Assembly: GCF_000687475.1 (NCBI RefSeq)
Contig: NC_057317.1
Span: 868,001-932,000, forward strand
Direction of reading: 5' to 3'
DNA from: Ustilaginoidea virens
Lineage: Eukaryota > Ascomycota > Sordariomycetes > Hypocreales > Clavicipitaceae
Length of the DNA: 64,000 nucleotides
Below are positions 55,325-64,000 of the stretch, piece by piece. How positions within the stretch are numbered: the stretch's first letter is position 1; every line of letters starts with the position of its first letter. The notes under the pieces were generated by a model that saw only the letters and a program-made list of their open reading frames with translations, did not search any database and had not been told where the DNA came from. The position numbers were made by a program, and so were the translations under genes.

Positions 55325-57817
55325 TGCTCCTCCTCCTCCTCCTCCTCCTCCTCTGCCCGCCGCCACAGGACGAGATCCGGCACCCCTCCCCCGCGGTGCC
55401 TGTACTCCTGCGCCATGACCTTGCACACGGCCGCCAGGGCGCTGCCCTCGAACCCGCGCACCAGCTCCGCCATGTCGTCCACGTCAAAGTCCCAGTTCAG
55501 CCCGACGACGCTGGTCCTGCGCGCGTGCTCCCTCTCCCACACCTGCCGGACCAGCCGCTCGCCGCCCCCGTTGGCAATCTCCACCAGCCGATGGTTGATT
55601 TCCGACGCCCGGGCCGGGAAAAAGGCGTCCGTGTGCAGGTCCAGCGGACACGTCTGGTACGCCGTCTGGAACACGTTGGGGATGTAGACAAACAGGATGT
55701 CGTAGAAGAGGTAGGCGAACATGGTCCGGAGCGCCCCGCCCTCCGCGTGGTAGCCCTTCCACCCGCGCCGTCGAAAGTGACTCAGGCACATCTCCTCCAC
55801 GCTGCACTCGCCCCCGCCACCCAGCTCGTCTAGCCAGACGGTCCTTGTCGAGACGGCCCGGGCTCGGGCTCCTGCCTTGGGCGTCAACGCTCGCTTCAGC
55901 TGGATCCCCTCCACGCTCATCTCCAGCGGCTTGGCCAGCCGCACGTGCCCAAAGTCGTGTTGCAGCCGTCGAGGGATTCTCAGCTTCCTTTCCAGCCTGG
56001 TCAGCCGCTTTTGCAGGTCGTAGTGGTGGATCAGATGGCAGTCTGCATCCTGAAGACCTGCCTCACACGTGGCAGCTGCTATTCTCATCCACTTCTTCTT
56101 GCGCCGTTCCGAGCCGCCGGTCCCTCCGATGTCGGCGTCGTGATTCGCCATGTAGTGCTCCTCGAGCAGCGCTTTTCGCTGATACCACGACCCTCGCCGA
56201 GCGAGGTGGAAAAGCTTCTGCTCGAGCAACTCTTCCAGAAGCTCATGCTCCCTAGCATGCTGCTTGCGCCTTCCGAGAACCCACAGAGCCTTCACAATCA
56301 GTCTCGTGTACGAGTGGCCCGGGTTGAATCGCCGCAAGTACGCGCCTTCACCCATCTCATAGACCGTCCGTTCCTTCTCGCGCTCCTCCCGCACGTGCTG
56401 CTGCCAGCGAGGATGAACCGTGTCGAAAATGTCCATGATCCTGTCGAGGCCATCTTCACTTGGGACCCCGGACGACTCGACAATCGAGTCTACTTCCCAT
56501 TCCAGGCGGATGGCTGCCTCGAACTCGAGCAGGTGTCGCCTCGACGCAAAGATTGTCGACGTGCGGCAGACCACGTACTCGGGAAAGTTCCTCCTCGCCA
56601 TCTTGGCCAATATAATGGTCGTGAGCGACTTTTCCGTCCATTCGGTGGAGCGGTAAAACACAAGATGAACGCGTTCGAAGAGATGGAATGTCGGCGGCGA
56701 CAGCCGGACACAGTGCCCCAACACTGCCGTGATTCTGCTCAGCAAACGCCCGTGGGAAGGAGCCGAGCCTTGCCGTGTGAGCCGGGCCCTCTCGTTCGGC
56801 TGGGAAGAGTCCCCGCCAGACGCCGGAGTTTCGCAATCGCGGCTATTTTGCCGGCTTAATCCTAGGTCCATCAAGCCGACCTGCTGCTTACTCGCCCGGC
56901 ACAGCCCTTTGATCAGCTCGGCCTTGTTCCTTCCTTGGACCTTGAACTCCTTTGCAAGAACTTTCAGTTCGTCCAGCAACAAGAGCGATGCGGCTTCGTC
57001 TACACTGTCTATGTGGTCCTCGGACGCATCAGCAAAAGTAAATGTATCGCCTAGGCAGTACCTTTCCAAATCGAGTTCTGGGGCCGATTCACTGGCATGT
57101 GTCGGCCGTTGCAGGGGCAAGCTCTGCGCAGACTGCAATGTTCGGATCGCCAGTTCCGGATCCGAAATGTCAGAGTAATACCCTAAACGGCTGCATCGAT
57201 GCCAAGCAGCCGTTTTCCTGAGAAACAGTCTGACGTATCTGCCAATCAGGTCAGTTTTGACGCAGTCGGAGAATCAACAGGCTGCTACCTTACAGGTACT
57301 TTGCCTCGTAGTTCAATAACCTCCATCTCCTGAAAACTTCCATCTCTTTCTCGTCGAACAACTCGGATTCATCCGCGAGCACCGTGTCGAGGGCAAGATT
57401 GAAGGCATCCACGTATATGGAACTTCTACCCTTGACCCATAACGAGTTTCCATCTCCAACGGGCGCTTTGTCGTCATTCGCTGATTGGGAGCATCTGATT
57501 TGTTCGTAATCCTTGATTGCGTGTTCATCAGTCGTTGTTGGTGGTAGCACCTGCTCAAAAGCTGTCACGCCGTGAGCCGTTGCCAAATCGTTTCTGCTGT
57601 CACCTCCGTATACTTCCCGGGACTCTGCTTCATCTTTGCCGCTGTCCAAAGGTGAAAGTCCAGAGTCGGAAAGCTCTGAGCTTCTGGTCGTCTCTTGCTT
57701 TCGTCGCTTTCTCGGCCTGCCAACCCCATTGTTGCAAACAGACGCGGACGCGGACGCAGACACAGACGCAGACGCACTGCTGTCGTCAGCTTCATAATTT
57801 TCTGGCAATGTTTTCAT
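55090..57817 (-). CDS. fan1: Structure-specific nuclease FAN1 (VRR-NUC)
   Basis: Two exons on the minus strand (57817-57294 and 57238-55090) give 890 residues. A 55-nt intron rebuilds YEAKYLYVRLFLRKTAAW, the start of the conserved SAP/TPR region. A SAP-like helix pair is near residue 260 (LKVLAKEFKVQGRNKAELI). The C-terminal VRR-NUC domain shows GYHAEGGALRTMF, GVPDLVLW with the catalytic Asp, and EVKSANDVLSDSQRLW with the catalytic Glu and Lys. Between these two motifs lies a Glu9-Ser13 insert encoded by triplet repeats. Family knowledge: FAN1 is a 5' flap endo/exonuclease in DNA interstrand crosslink repair in the nucleus. The N-terminal ~150 residues are disordered with Ser/Ala and a basic KRRKQ cluster. 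GTG at 57862 opens the frame earlier, but the first ATG is at 57817. Confidence 0.93.
55286..55352. repeat. fan1: Triplet repeats (GAC)13 and (CTC)n inside FAN1
   Basis: Thirteen GAC units (55286-55324), then CTC units (55327-55352). On the coding strand they give a Glu run followed by a Ser run within the nuclease domain. Confidence 0.95.
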
Positions 57818-58087
57818 GTTCACGTCCTCGTCACCAGCGCGATATATCTCATTGCTGCCCACAGCACTTCACTCCCTTAGCACGGGAGACGCGACGGTGG
57901 TGTTCGACTACTAACACGAAGTCAGCTGACCGTGCCGGCGTCTGAGTGGTGGCGTTGACGGGTGGGAAGAAATGACTACCGATGTTCAGCCGAGGATGTC
58001 TGTGATATCCTTGGATAATTGACAATTGCAACAACCATCGAGATGCTCGAGATGCCGACTTAGATATGGTCTCGGAAGAAGAGCACC

Positions 58088-58672
58088 ATGGCAGACGCAG
58101 TTGTAAAAGTAGAGACGCCCCCCGAGGCGTCTCATGCTTCGTCAGTCATTGACAAGCCACCCGGAGCGAATCCCACGGCGCCGACGCAGCTATCGGCCAA
58201 CACGCCGCAGAAGGATGTTGTCATGTCGGACGTGCCCATCGAACGGACAGCAGTAAGTCATGGTGTGGCACAGGCGCGTTCTCCATTGTTAACCCATTCT
58301 TTCTCCTGACTAGTCCCCGGCCCCGACCAACGTAGCTCCTAGCCCAGCGCCAGGTAGAACTGGTACTCCAGCACAAGGATCACGAGCGCCATCATTGCAC
58401 CCCGACTCCGGCTTCACAATGCCGTCCGAGGCGCCTGCACATGGCGATTCCGCCAGGAGATACTTGAACACTAAAGTGACAGGCGTCTTGCTCGAAGGAA
58501 TGAAGCAGTTGGCCAAGAATCAGTAAGTCAAACGGCTGTCATATTGAGCATCGTTCTTCTCATGCTTGAGATGTTCTTTCGCTTACACAGAACGCGTAGA
58601 CCCAGCGATCCGTTACGCGTCCTGGGAGAATATCTTGTACAGAAATCAAAGGAACTAGAGGGAACGACATAG
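58088..58672 (+). CDS. sdc1: Dpy-30-motif protein, COMPASS subunit SDC1
   Basis: Three exons (58088-58252, 58314-58522, 58600-58672) give 148 residues. The N-terminal ~95 residues are disordered and rich in Pro, Thr and Ala. The C-terminus is the Dpy-30 dimerisation motif: YLNTKVTGVLLEGMKQLAKNQ then PSDPLRVLGEYLVQKSKELE, split by the last intron. Family knowledge: SDC1/DPY30 dimers bind Bre2/ASH2L in the COMPASS histone H3K4 methyltransferase. Among acceptors near 58590, only the GTAG before position 58600 restores the motif. It is divergent from FAN1 across 270 bp and convergent with RPS13. Confidence 0.93.
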
Positions 58673-58974
58673 GCACGGTTTTAAAGTGGTGGAGGTTTCG
58701 GAAAAACATGCATTGGGCAGGCGTTTGGCTCTAAATCGTGACTCATTCACAATCAAAACGATTTCATACTCGATGAAGTGACATGACATGTACTTTGAGT
58801 AGTCAGTTTGCTTTCAATTCAAGCTCATTCGACTCTCTCATCAGGACCAATCCAGACCAAGGACCCAGCACCGGGCTGCAAACGCAGGCTTAATTTTTCC
58901 ATAATTCCCCTCCCCAACTCCGGGACTAATGCGATTCCGCCATTCAATAACTGCAACCAACTCATCGTGCTCCT
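58673..58974. other. Convergent spacer, SDC1 / RPS13
   Basis: A 302-bp shared 3' region without a gene. It is of moderate AT content, as expected for 3' untranslated sequence. Confidence 0.5.
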
Positions 58975-59710
58975 TTATGCGACAATAGTGGAAGCAGTAG
59001 CAGACTCGTACTTCCATGTGGGGGGCAGGACACCGACGGTCTTGTAGTAACGGGCCAGTCGGTGGATTCGTGACTCGATGAGAATGAGACGGAACTTGGA
59101 GTCCTTGTCCTTGCGGTTGCGCTCGAGATGCTTGCGGACGGCGACGGCCTAAAATACTGCATTAGCGGAACCATCCACGGCACGGGAGGAAGAGGAAGCT
59201 TTGAAGCTTTTAGGGCTTGGTCGCACGGACCTTCTTGATCAACATGTACAGATCCTCAGGGAGCTCGGGGGCAAGGCCTGCGAAGAATCACTCTGTCAGC
59301 GTTAACCGTACAGAGGCAGAAAAGAGCACGAGTCTCTTGTGGATATGTATATCTCCTCCATCGCCATGACCATGAAATTCTCCTGTTTCAGGGCACCATA
59401 CCACTCGATTTCAGGATTCGCAGAATTCGGTTACCTGGCGGGAAACAACACGAGTTAGCAAGAGGTAGTCCGATTTAACACAATCCCATTCGATTCACCA
59501 ATACATACCGGTGACAATCTTGACCTGAGCAATACCGTGAGAGTCACGTAGGATAACACCGATCTGCGAAGGGGTAGCACCCTTTCTGGCGAGCTTGCAG
59601 ATCTGCTCGACGACCTGCTCGGGCGTGGTCTTCAACCACGCAGGAGCAGCGCGGGAGTACGGGAGCGCAGAGGCAGAAATGCCCTTGCCCTTGCTGTGAA
59701 GTCTACCCAT
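58975..59710 (-). CDS. rps13: 40S ribosomal protein S13 (uS15)
   Basis: Four exons on the minus strand (59710-59509, 59434-59402, 59277-59231, 59148-58975) give 151 residues, exactly the family length. The protein starts [20 protein letters not shown] and includes [14 protein letters not shown], the exon-spanning [20 protein letters not shown], and the uS15 signature around [20 protein letters not shown]. It ends with the Lys/Tyr-rich segment and STIVA. Exons 2 and 3 are only 33 and 47 nt. Family knowledge: uS15 binds the central domain of 18S rRNA early in small-subunit assembly. Ribosomal protein genes of fungi are often intron-rich like this. A TACGGAGTA motif lies 132 bp upstream of the start. 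Confidence 0.97.
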
Positions 59711-60517
59711 TTTGGCTGTGTTGTCGTGGAGGATGAGGATAAACGAGATGCCCGCAGATGGTGACTGTCGCAACTTGCAAGTCCTCCAAAGGCGTGTGTG
59801 GAGCTGAAATTTCGCTTATTTAGGGCAGACTTGGCTGTGGGTACGGAGTACTATGGAGCGGGCTATAGGATAAGATTGAGTACTACAGTCACGTGAGAGG
59901 TCGTCTCTTCCTTTGCAAACTTTTCTTCTTCCTCCTCGTCACTCGTAGGCTAGCAAGGTCCGTTATTTGACTCTTGACAAAGACGCAGGAGCATGCTGTC
60001 AGCACCGCCAAAGTAAGTATTTTACAATGACTCAACATGATTTCGAAGGCATCTCTCTATGATGATAGAAACACATTTTGTTTTTTTAAAATTTCTGGTA
60101 CCTCTTATGTTAGGGTCTTCGGACTCGCTGAATGAACTGGACTTCTGATCTCTTGCCTTCCCCTCCCCGAGTTTTTGAGCCTGCACTTGTCTCTCTATCA
60201 TAAAGATGATGGTTGTGGCTAACGTGAGCCAGGTAGTTGTGCCATTTCCCCCAAAGGCAGGAACTTTTCATGGCGATTCGTAGAATGGTGCTTTTATTGC
60301 TCTACTTCTCACCCTCCATCCACTCTACCTCGAATCACCTGCACTCTCTTCTATGCGGCTGAGTCTCAATCGTATGGCGGTTGAGCATTTTTGTTTTACA
60401 CTTTGACTGCATACATAGACAACGATGAATAAAAAGTTTTGCATCTTCCACTTGATAGCCAAATTGCAGCCGAGATCCCAGCGTTTGTGATGGATGCCAT
60501 ATAACCTGACGCCAAAT
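59711..60517. other. Spacer between RPS13 start and U2AF stop, with possible spliced ncRNA
   Basis: The left part is the RPS13 promoter (TACGGAGTA at 59842). On the + strand there is a strong donor context (AAA then GTAAGTATTT, 60012), a box-C-like ATGATGA (60059-60065) with a box-D-like CTGA (60128-60131), and a GGCTAAC branch-like site followed by GAGCCAG (about 60216-60230). Together these suggest a non-coding transcript with an intron carrying a small RNA, but the flanking stem is weak. A seven-codon frame before the donor does not extend into a credible protein. Confidence 0.3.
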
Positions 60518-62397
60518 CTACCAGGCGCTCACGTCGAAATTCTCCTGTGAACAACTTCAGTCAGAAAGGTGTGGCCGTCCAAGATTGAACGCCGTGAGCT
60601 TACCTCGGGGAAATATGTCGTGACAACCGTTCGATCTGCGAATTTTCTTCCGGCCAGAGCTGCCAGAGCCTTGTAGCAAGACTCTGGTGTGTCAAACTTG
60701 ACAAATATCTTGCCTACACCGGCAGACTGTCTGCTGCCACCAATGGGTCGAGGAATTTTTATCTCGAGAATAGTCCCAAACTTGGAGCACTCATCCTGAA
60801 CATCGTCGCAAATTTCTGTGACGAGAGTTGATTAGCCCCCCTACCGTTGCGTGTGCACAAAGTAGAATCATGCTTACCTTCATATTCTTCGTTGTCCATG
60901 AGCTCTTCTGGTGTGACCATGTTCAAAAGTTGAAGAACACGTCCCTTCCCAGCGTGGAGGGACCTTTGAGAGGCAAGGCCGCTGATGGCAGTAATGCCAA
61001 CATCAAAGTTGGCTACTTGGGTAGGGCCAATACTGGCCTTTCTGACCTTGAGCTTCTTTCCACCGACATCCATCCCGTTCAAAGCGTTCAATGCGGGTTC
61101 GTTGGCAATGCCAGGCTCCAGATACTCTGCGAAAGCGATTCCCTACAAAAATGAGTACATATATCATCGTCGCAGGGGCGAAATAACAAAATTGTAAATA
61201 GTAACTGCAAAATACACTTACCCGTGATTCTTCAGTGCTGCGATCCTTGACCAGCACAAAGGCCTTTGGCCTGCCAAATGCAGCTAGAAGCTCAATAATC
61301 TGGTCCTCTGTGAGAAAAGATGGTATGTTTGTGATCGACAGCTTGTGCACCGTGTCGGGGACGACGTTTGAAACCATATCTGGATCAGAACCCCAGTGTT
61401 CAGGAATGGCTGGCATGACATAATCTTTTGGACGTCGAATAGTCAAGCCCTGCTGCTCAGCATCTGAACCATCAAGAGCGTCGTCGGCTTCCATGGATAT
61501 ACCATCTAGGGCAAGAGCTACCGTCGCATCAATGGCATTCCTGAACTCCAGACACGCAAAGGACCGGTCCCCGGAGAACTGACACAGAGTGCAGGGATCC
61601 GAGCTCTCAATAACGTTTAAGCCGTTAAGCTCAAGGTTGAAGAAGGATATCAAGCTTTCTTCGCTGATTTCCGGGGGAATGTTGGAGACGATCAATCGCT
61701 TTGCTTGCCTAGAGTTATTGGCCTTGAGACCGGCGCTCGAAACACCGCCATTTGGCTCCTTGATGAAGGCTTGTAGTTTGGTGAGATCCATTGGCTGCTG
61801 GCGCGGAGCACCAGGCAAGGGGAACATGCCCGATAGCTTCGCTTGCTCGGCCGTGACCGCATCGTACCCAGGTGGCTTAATGTCCCATTGAGTCATTCTT
61901 CTCTTACGTTCCAAAACCGATATGATATCAGTCAAGTCAGGAGTAGGTTCTCGTGGTCGCGGTGGTGTAGGGCTTCTGCGGGCCTCTTGTTGTCTGGCAA
62001 GGCCGCCGTCATCGCGTCTATCCGGACCGCCACCTCCACCACCCCGGCGACGGTCATCAAAGCCGTCTCGCTCTCGTCTAGCTGGCCTCTCGTCGTCGTC
62101 GCGGCGAGCGTCCCGGCGCGAGGGACCACGATCACGGTCCCACTCTCGCTCTGCCCTACGATCGCGCCCAGAGTACCTGTCCTCTCGCTCTCTGTCACGG
62201 TGATTGCGACTGGAGGAATAGGGGTCTACATCGACCATGTCCCCCCGTCGATGCCCCCCGCGGTGGTCGGGTGATCTTGAACGTCTACGATCCCGTTCGC
62301 GATCTCTATCACGATCGCGGTCGCGGTCGCGGTGGCCGTCTCTGTCTCTGTGACGGTCGCGGCGATCCTCACGATCGACTCTCGATGGCTTCGTCAT
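60518..62397 (-). CDS. U2AF2: Splicing factor U2AF large subunit
   Basis: Four exons on the minus strand (62397-61222, 61142-60878, 60815-60604, 60544-60518) give 559 residues. The N-terminal ~140 residues are an Arg-Asp/Arg-Glu/Arg-Ser domain. Next comes the U2AF1-binding linker around RMTQWDIKPPGYDAV, then RRM1 (RLIVSNIPPEISEESL), RRM2 (KLSITNIPSFLTEDQI with GIAFAEY rebuilt by splicing) and the C-terminal UHM that ends in the 27-nt last exon ENFDVSAW. Family knowledge: U2AF65 (S. pombe Prp2) binds the polypyrimidine tract and recruits U2 snRNP to the branch site through its UHM. RRM1 has an unusual, long acidic loop (EADDALDGSDAEQ). The ATG at 62397 is used; the frame opens 12 codons earlier without support. 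Confidence 0.96.
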
Positions 62398-63074
62398 GGT
62401 TAGCGTAAGTTTGAAACGCGGATCTATCGACATACAGGATAGTCTCGACCTCTGCGACCCTCTGCACAGGAGGAGGGGGAAACAACACTCGTTAGCATGG
62501 CTTCCAACAGGGAAAAAAGGGCTGAAAGAGCAGGAGAGTGGGAAAACCTCGGGTTGAATAGCTATCGCCGTTCATGGTAATTGAGACTTGAATGAATTTC
62601 GGGCGATCAAGCGACCCTGTGAATCAACGGTCGGGTATGTCGACGAAAAAAGACTGATGAATACGAGGTATGTCGTGGTCATCAAATGATTATCCGTCCA
62701 CCAGACTTTCGCGAGGCTGGAGCGTTTTCGTCGAGCGCCACTAAACCTGTTCAGGATTAGTAGGTGTACCTAGGTACATACTTACCTAATAATCTAGTCC
62801 CGACTCCCAACCTATCTATTAGGAAGCGCTGGCAGCCTGGGTTTACAGCACGTTTACCTGCTTGAGCGGTACACAATAGCTCCAGTCGTCTTACAGGCGC
62901 GCAGCACCCTAAAGTTCCGCCACCTAGCCACCCTGGTTCCTGACGCTAGCGGACCAAGACAAGACAAGACAAGACATCATCACCGTCTCCGTCGCCCCTT
63001 CATTCGTGTGTGCTTTGTCCAAAGCTTTGGAGCTGACAGAGGGAAGACGGTGCTAGAAACCGTCCTAGCATAAC
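62398..63074. promoter_or_regulatory. Divergent promoter region, U2AF / OGG1
   Basis: The 677 bp between the start codons contain a GTACCTAGGTAC palindrome near 62767-62778 and an ACAAG repeat at about 62959-62977. No gene is supported. Confidence 0.5.
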
Positions 63075-64000
63075 ATGTCGATAAAACGGCTATCTGGATG
63101 GCGGAAGCTTCCTGTTAGCCTCTCTGAGTTGTCCATTGACACAACATTGAGATGCGGTCAATCATTCAGGTGGCGCAAAATGAGCAATGAATGGTTCGTG
63201 AGTTGAGGTTTAATGCTCCAGCCTCTCGAAGCTGACGTTGAGCTCAGGATATGTACACTGCACGGCCGTATACTGTGTCTGAAGCAGGATGCGGAACATC
63301 TTCACTACAAGGCGATTTGGCCCAAGCAGGAAACCAATCATCCGTCCACCTCATCGTTATCAAGCGGCATGGATCGGGCCCTATACGATGATACCGAAGA
63401 TCTTATTCGTCAATATTTCAGCCTGGATCTAAATCTGGGCCATCTTTATGAGCAATGGTCAGAAGCCGACTCTAACTTCCACAAGAAGGCGCTCGAATTC
63501 ACAGGCATTCGGATCCTCAGCCAGGACGCCTGGGAGGCCTTGATATGCTTCATATGCAGCAGTAACAACAATATAAGCAGGATTTCACAGATGGTAATGC
63601 GCCTGCATCGCCTGAATCTAAGTACGAGGTCGGTCTGTTGACATGTGCAGGTTCATAAACTCTGTAATCACTATGGCCTCCTTATCGGGCATATCGATGG
63701 CGTGCCGTTGCACGACTTTCCAACCGCCAAGGCTCTTACCGACGATGGTGTCGAGTCACATCTACGAGAGTTGGGGTTTGGGTATCGTGCCAAATACATT
63801 GCCCATACAGCCCGCGTAGTAGCTTTAGAAAAACCAACCGGTTGGTTGGATTCATTACGCAACCCGCTACGCCCGGGACCAAGAGTTTCAAGGCAAGACT
63901 CGACTGCGACAGATCCGACGTATAAAGAAGCCCACGAGGCGTTGCTTTCCTTGGCTGGCGTAGGTCCCAAAGTTGCGGACTGTGTATGCCTCATGGGGTT
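63075..64000 (+). CDS. ogg1: 8-oxoguanine DNA glycosylase OGG1 (truncated by window edge)
   Basis: Three exons are visible (63075-63193, 63248-63593, 63651 to the edge), encoding the first ~271 residues. The N-terminal OGG1 motif is TLRCGQSFRWR. The first intron is 54 nt with donor GTTCGT, and the join reads NEWICTLHGRILCLKQD. The second splice gives ISQMVHKLCNHYG, part of the DNA-binding NNNISRI region (SSNNNISRIS). The helix-hairpin-helix begins near residue 250 as LSLAGVGPKVADCVCLMG, with the catalytic Lys at about residue 262; the catalytic Asp lies beyond the edge. Family knowledge: OGG1 excises 8-oxoguanine opposite C and has AP-lyase activity, in nucleus and mitochondria. Divergent from U2AF. 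Confidence 0.94.

Noticed and set aside
1..64000. CRISPR array, secondary-metabolite cluster, transposase or reverse-transcriptase gene
   Set aside because: No regular short repeats with spacers, no polyketide/peptide synthase or tailoring set, and no transposase or polymerase motifs were seen. The tandem array at 35680-36293 has no spacers.

Overview
The window is nuclear DNA from a filamentous ascomycete, most likely a sordariomycete and probably of the order Hypocreales. The evidence is short introns (about 50-200 nt) with GTAAGT/GTACGT-type donors and CTAAC-like branch sites, GC-rich exons with mostly C/G third positions, a BEM46, HAP2 and TRP-channel complement typical of Pezizomycotina, and gene-poor spacers full of homopolymers and microsatellites. 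No rRNA, confident tRNA, CRISPR array, intact transposon or virus-like gene was found. Species is not resolved.

Layout, left to right: NF-X1/FAP1-type zinc-finger protein (+, 345-3848); BEM46-like alpha/beta hydrolase (-, 4933-6314); a 4.7 kb spacer; a basic nuclear-looking protein of unknown function (+, 11049-12077); peroxin PEX10 (-, 13276-14403) divergent from the ERD1-like EXS-domain Golgi protein (+, 15232-16532); a 3.6 kb spacer with long poly-G/T/A tracts; a low-complexity unknown protein (+, 20139-21668); a Nudix CoA-diphosphatase-like enzyme (+, 22651-24272) convergent with a Ctr copper transporter (-, 24548-25328); 3-hydroxyanthranilate dioxygenase (+, 26343-27138) convergent with an FAH-fold hydrolase (-, 27473-28524); cullin-3 (-, 29127-32207) divergent from SmD1 (+, 32886-33537); the eRF1 methyltransferase MTQ2 (-, 34090-34878); a seven-unit minisatellite; the vacuolar TRP channel YVC1 (-, 36496-39188); an ACAD10-like phosphotransferase-fold kinase (-, 39735-41088); the CCAAT-binding subunit HAP2/HapB (-, 42620-43387); a 9.3 kb gene desert; a proline/serine-rich unknown protein (+, 52732-53427); nuclease FAN1 (-, 55090-57817) divergent from the Dpy-30-motif COMPASS subunit SDC1 (+, 58088-58672); ribosomal protein S13 (-, 58975-59710); U2AF large subunit (-, 60518-62397) divergent from OGG1 (+, 63075 to the edge, truncated).

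Most genes are housekeeping: splicing (SmD1, U2AF), translation (RPS13, MTQ2), ubiquitin ligation (CUL3), chromatin (SDC1), DNA repair (FAN1, OGG1), NAD synthesis (BNA1), organelles (PEX10, ERD1, YVC1, copper transport) and transcription (HAP2, NF-X1). They do not form an operon-like or biosynthetic cluster. I rebuilt the exon structures by hand; each complete model except cullin-3 gives an intact frame with a start and stop codon.

The most unusual material is non-coding or low-complexity: ten exact copies of a 9-mer (TACGGAGTA or its complement), all between genes; six poly-G/C runs of 18 nt or more, two inside introns; a pentanucleotide repeat filling a Nudix intron; a triplet-repeat insert between catalytic motifs of FAN1; a 7 x 85-97 bp minisatellite; and a possible spliced non-coding RNA upstream of RPS13. 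I saw no convincing undescribed multi-gene system.
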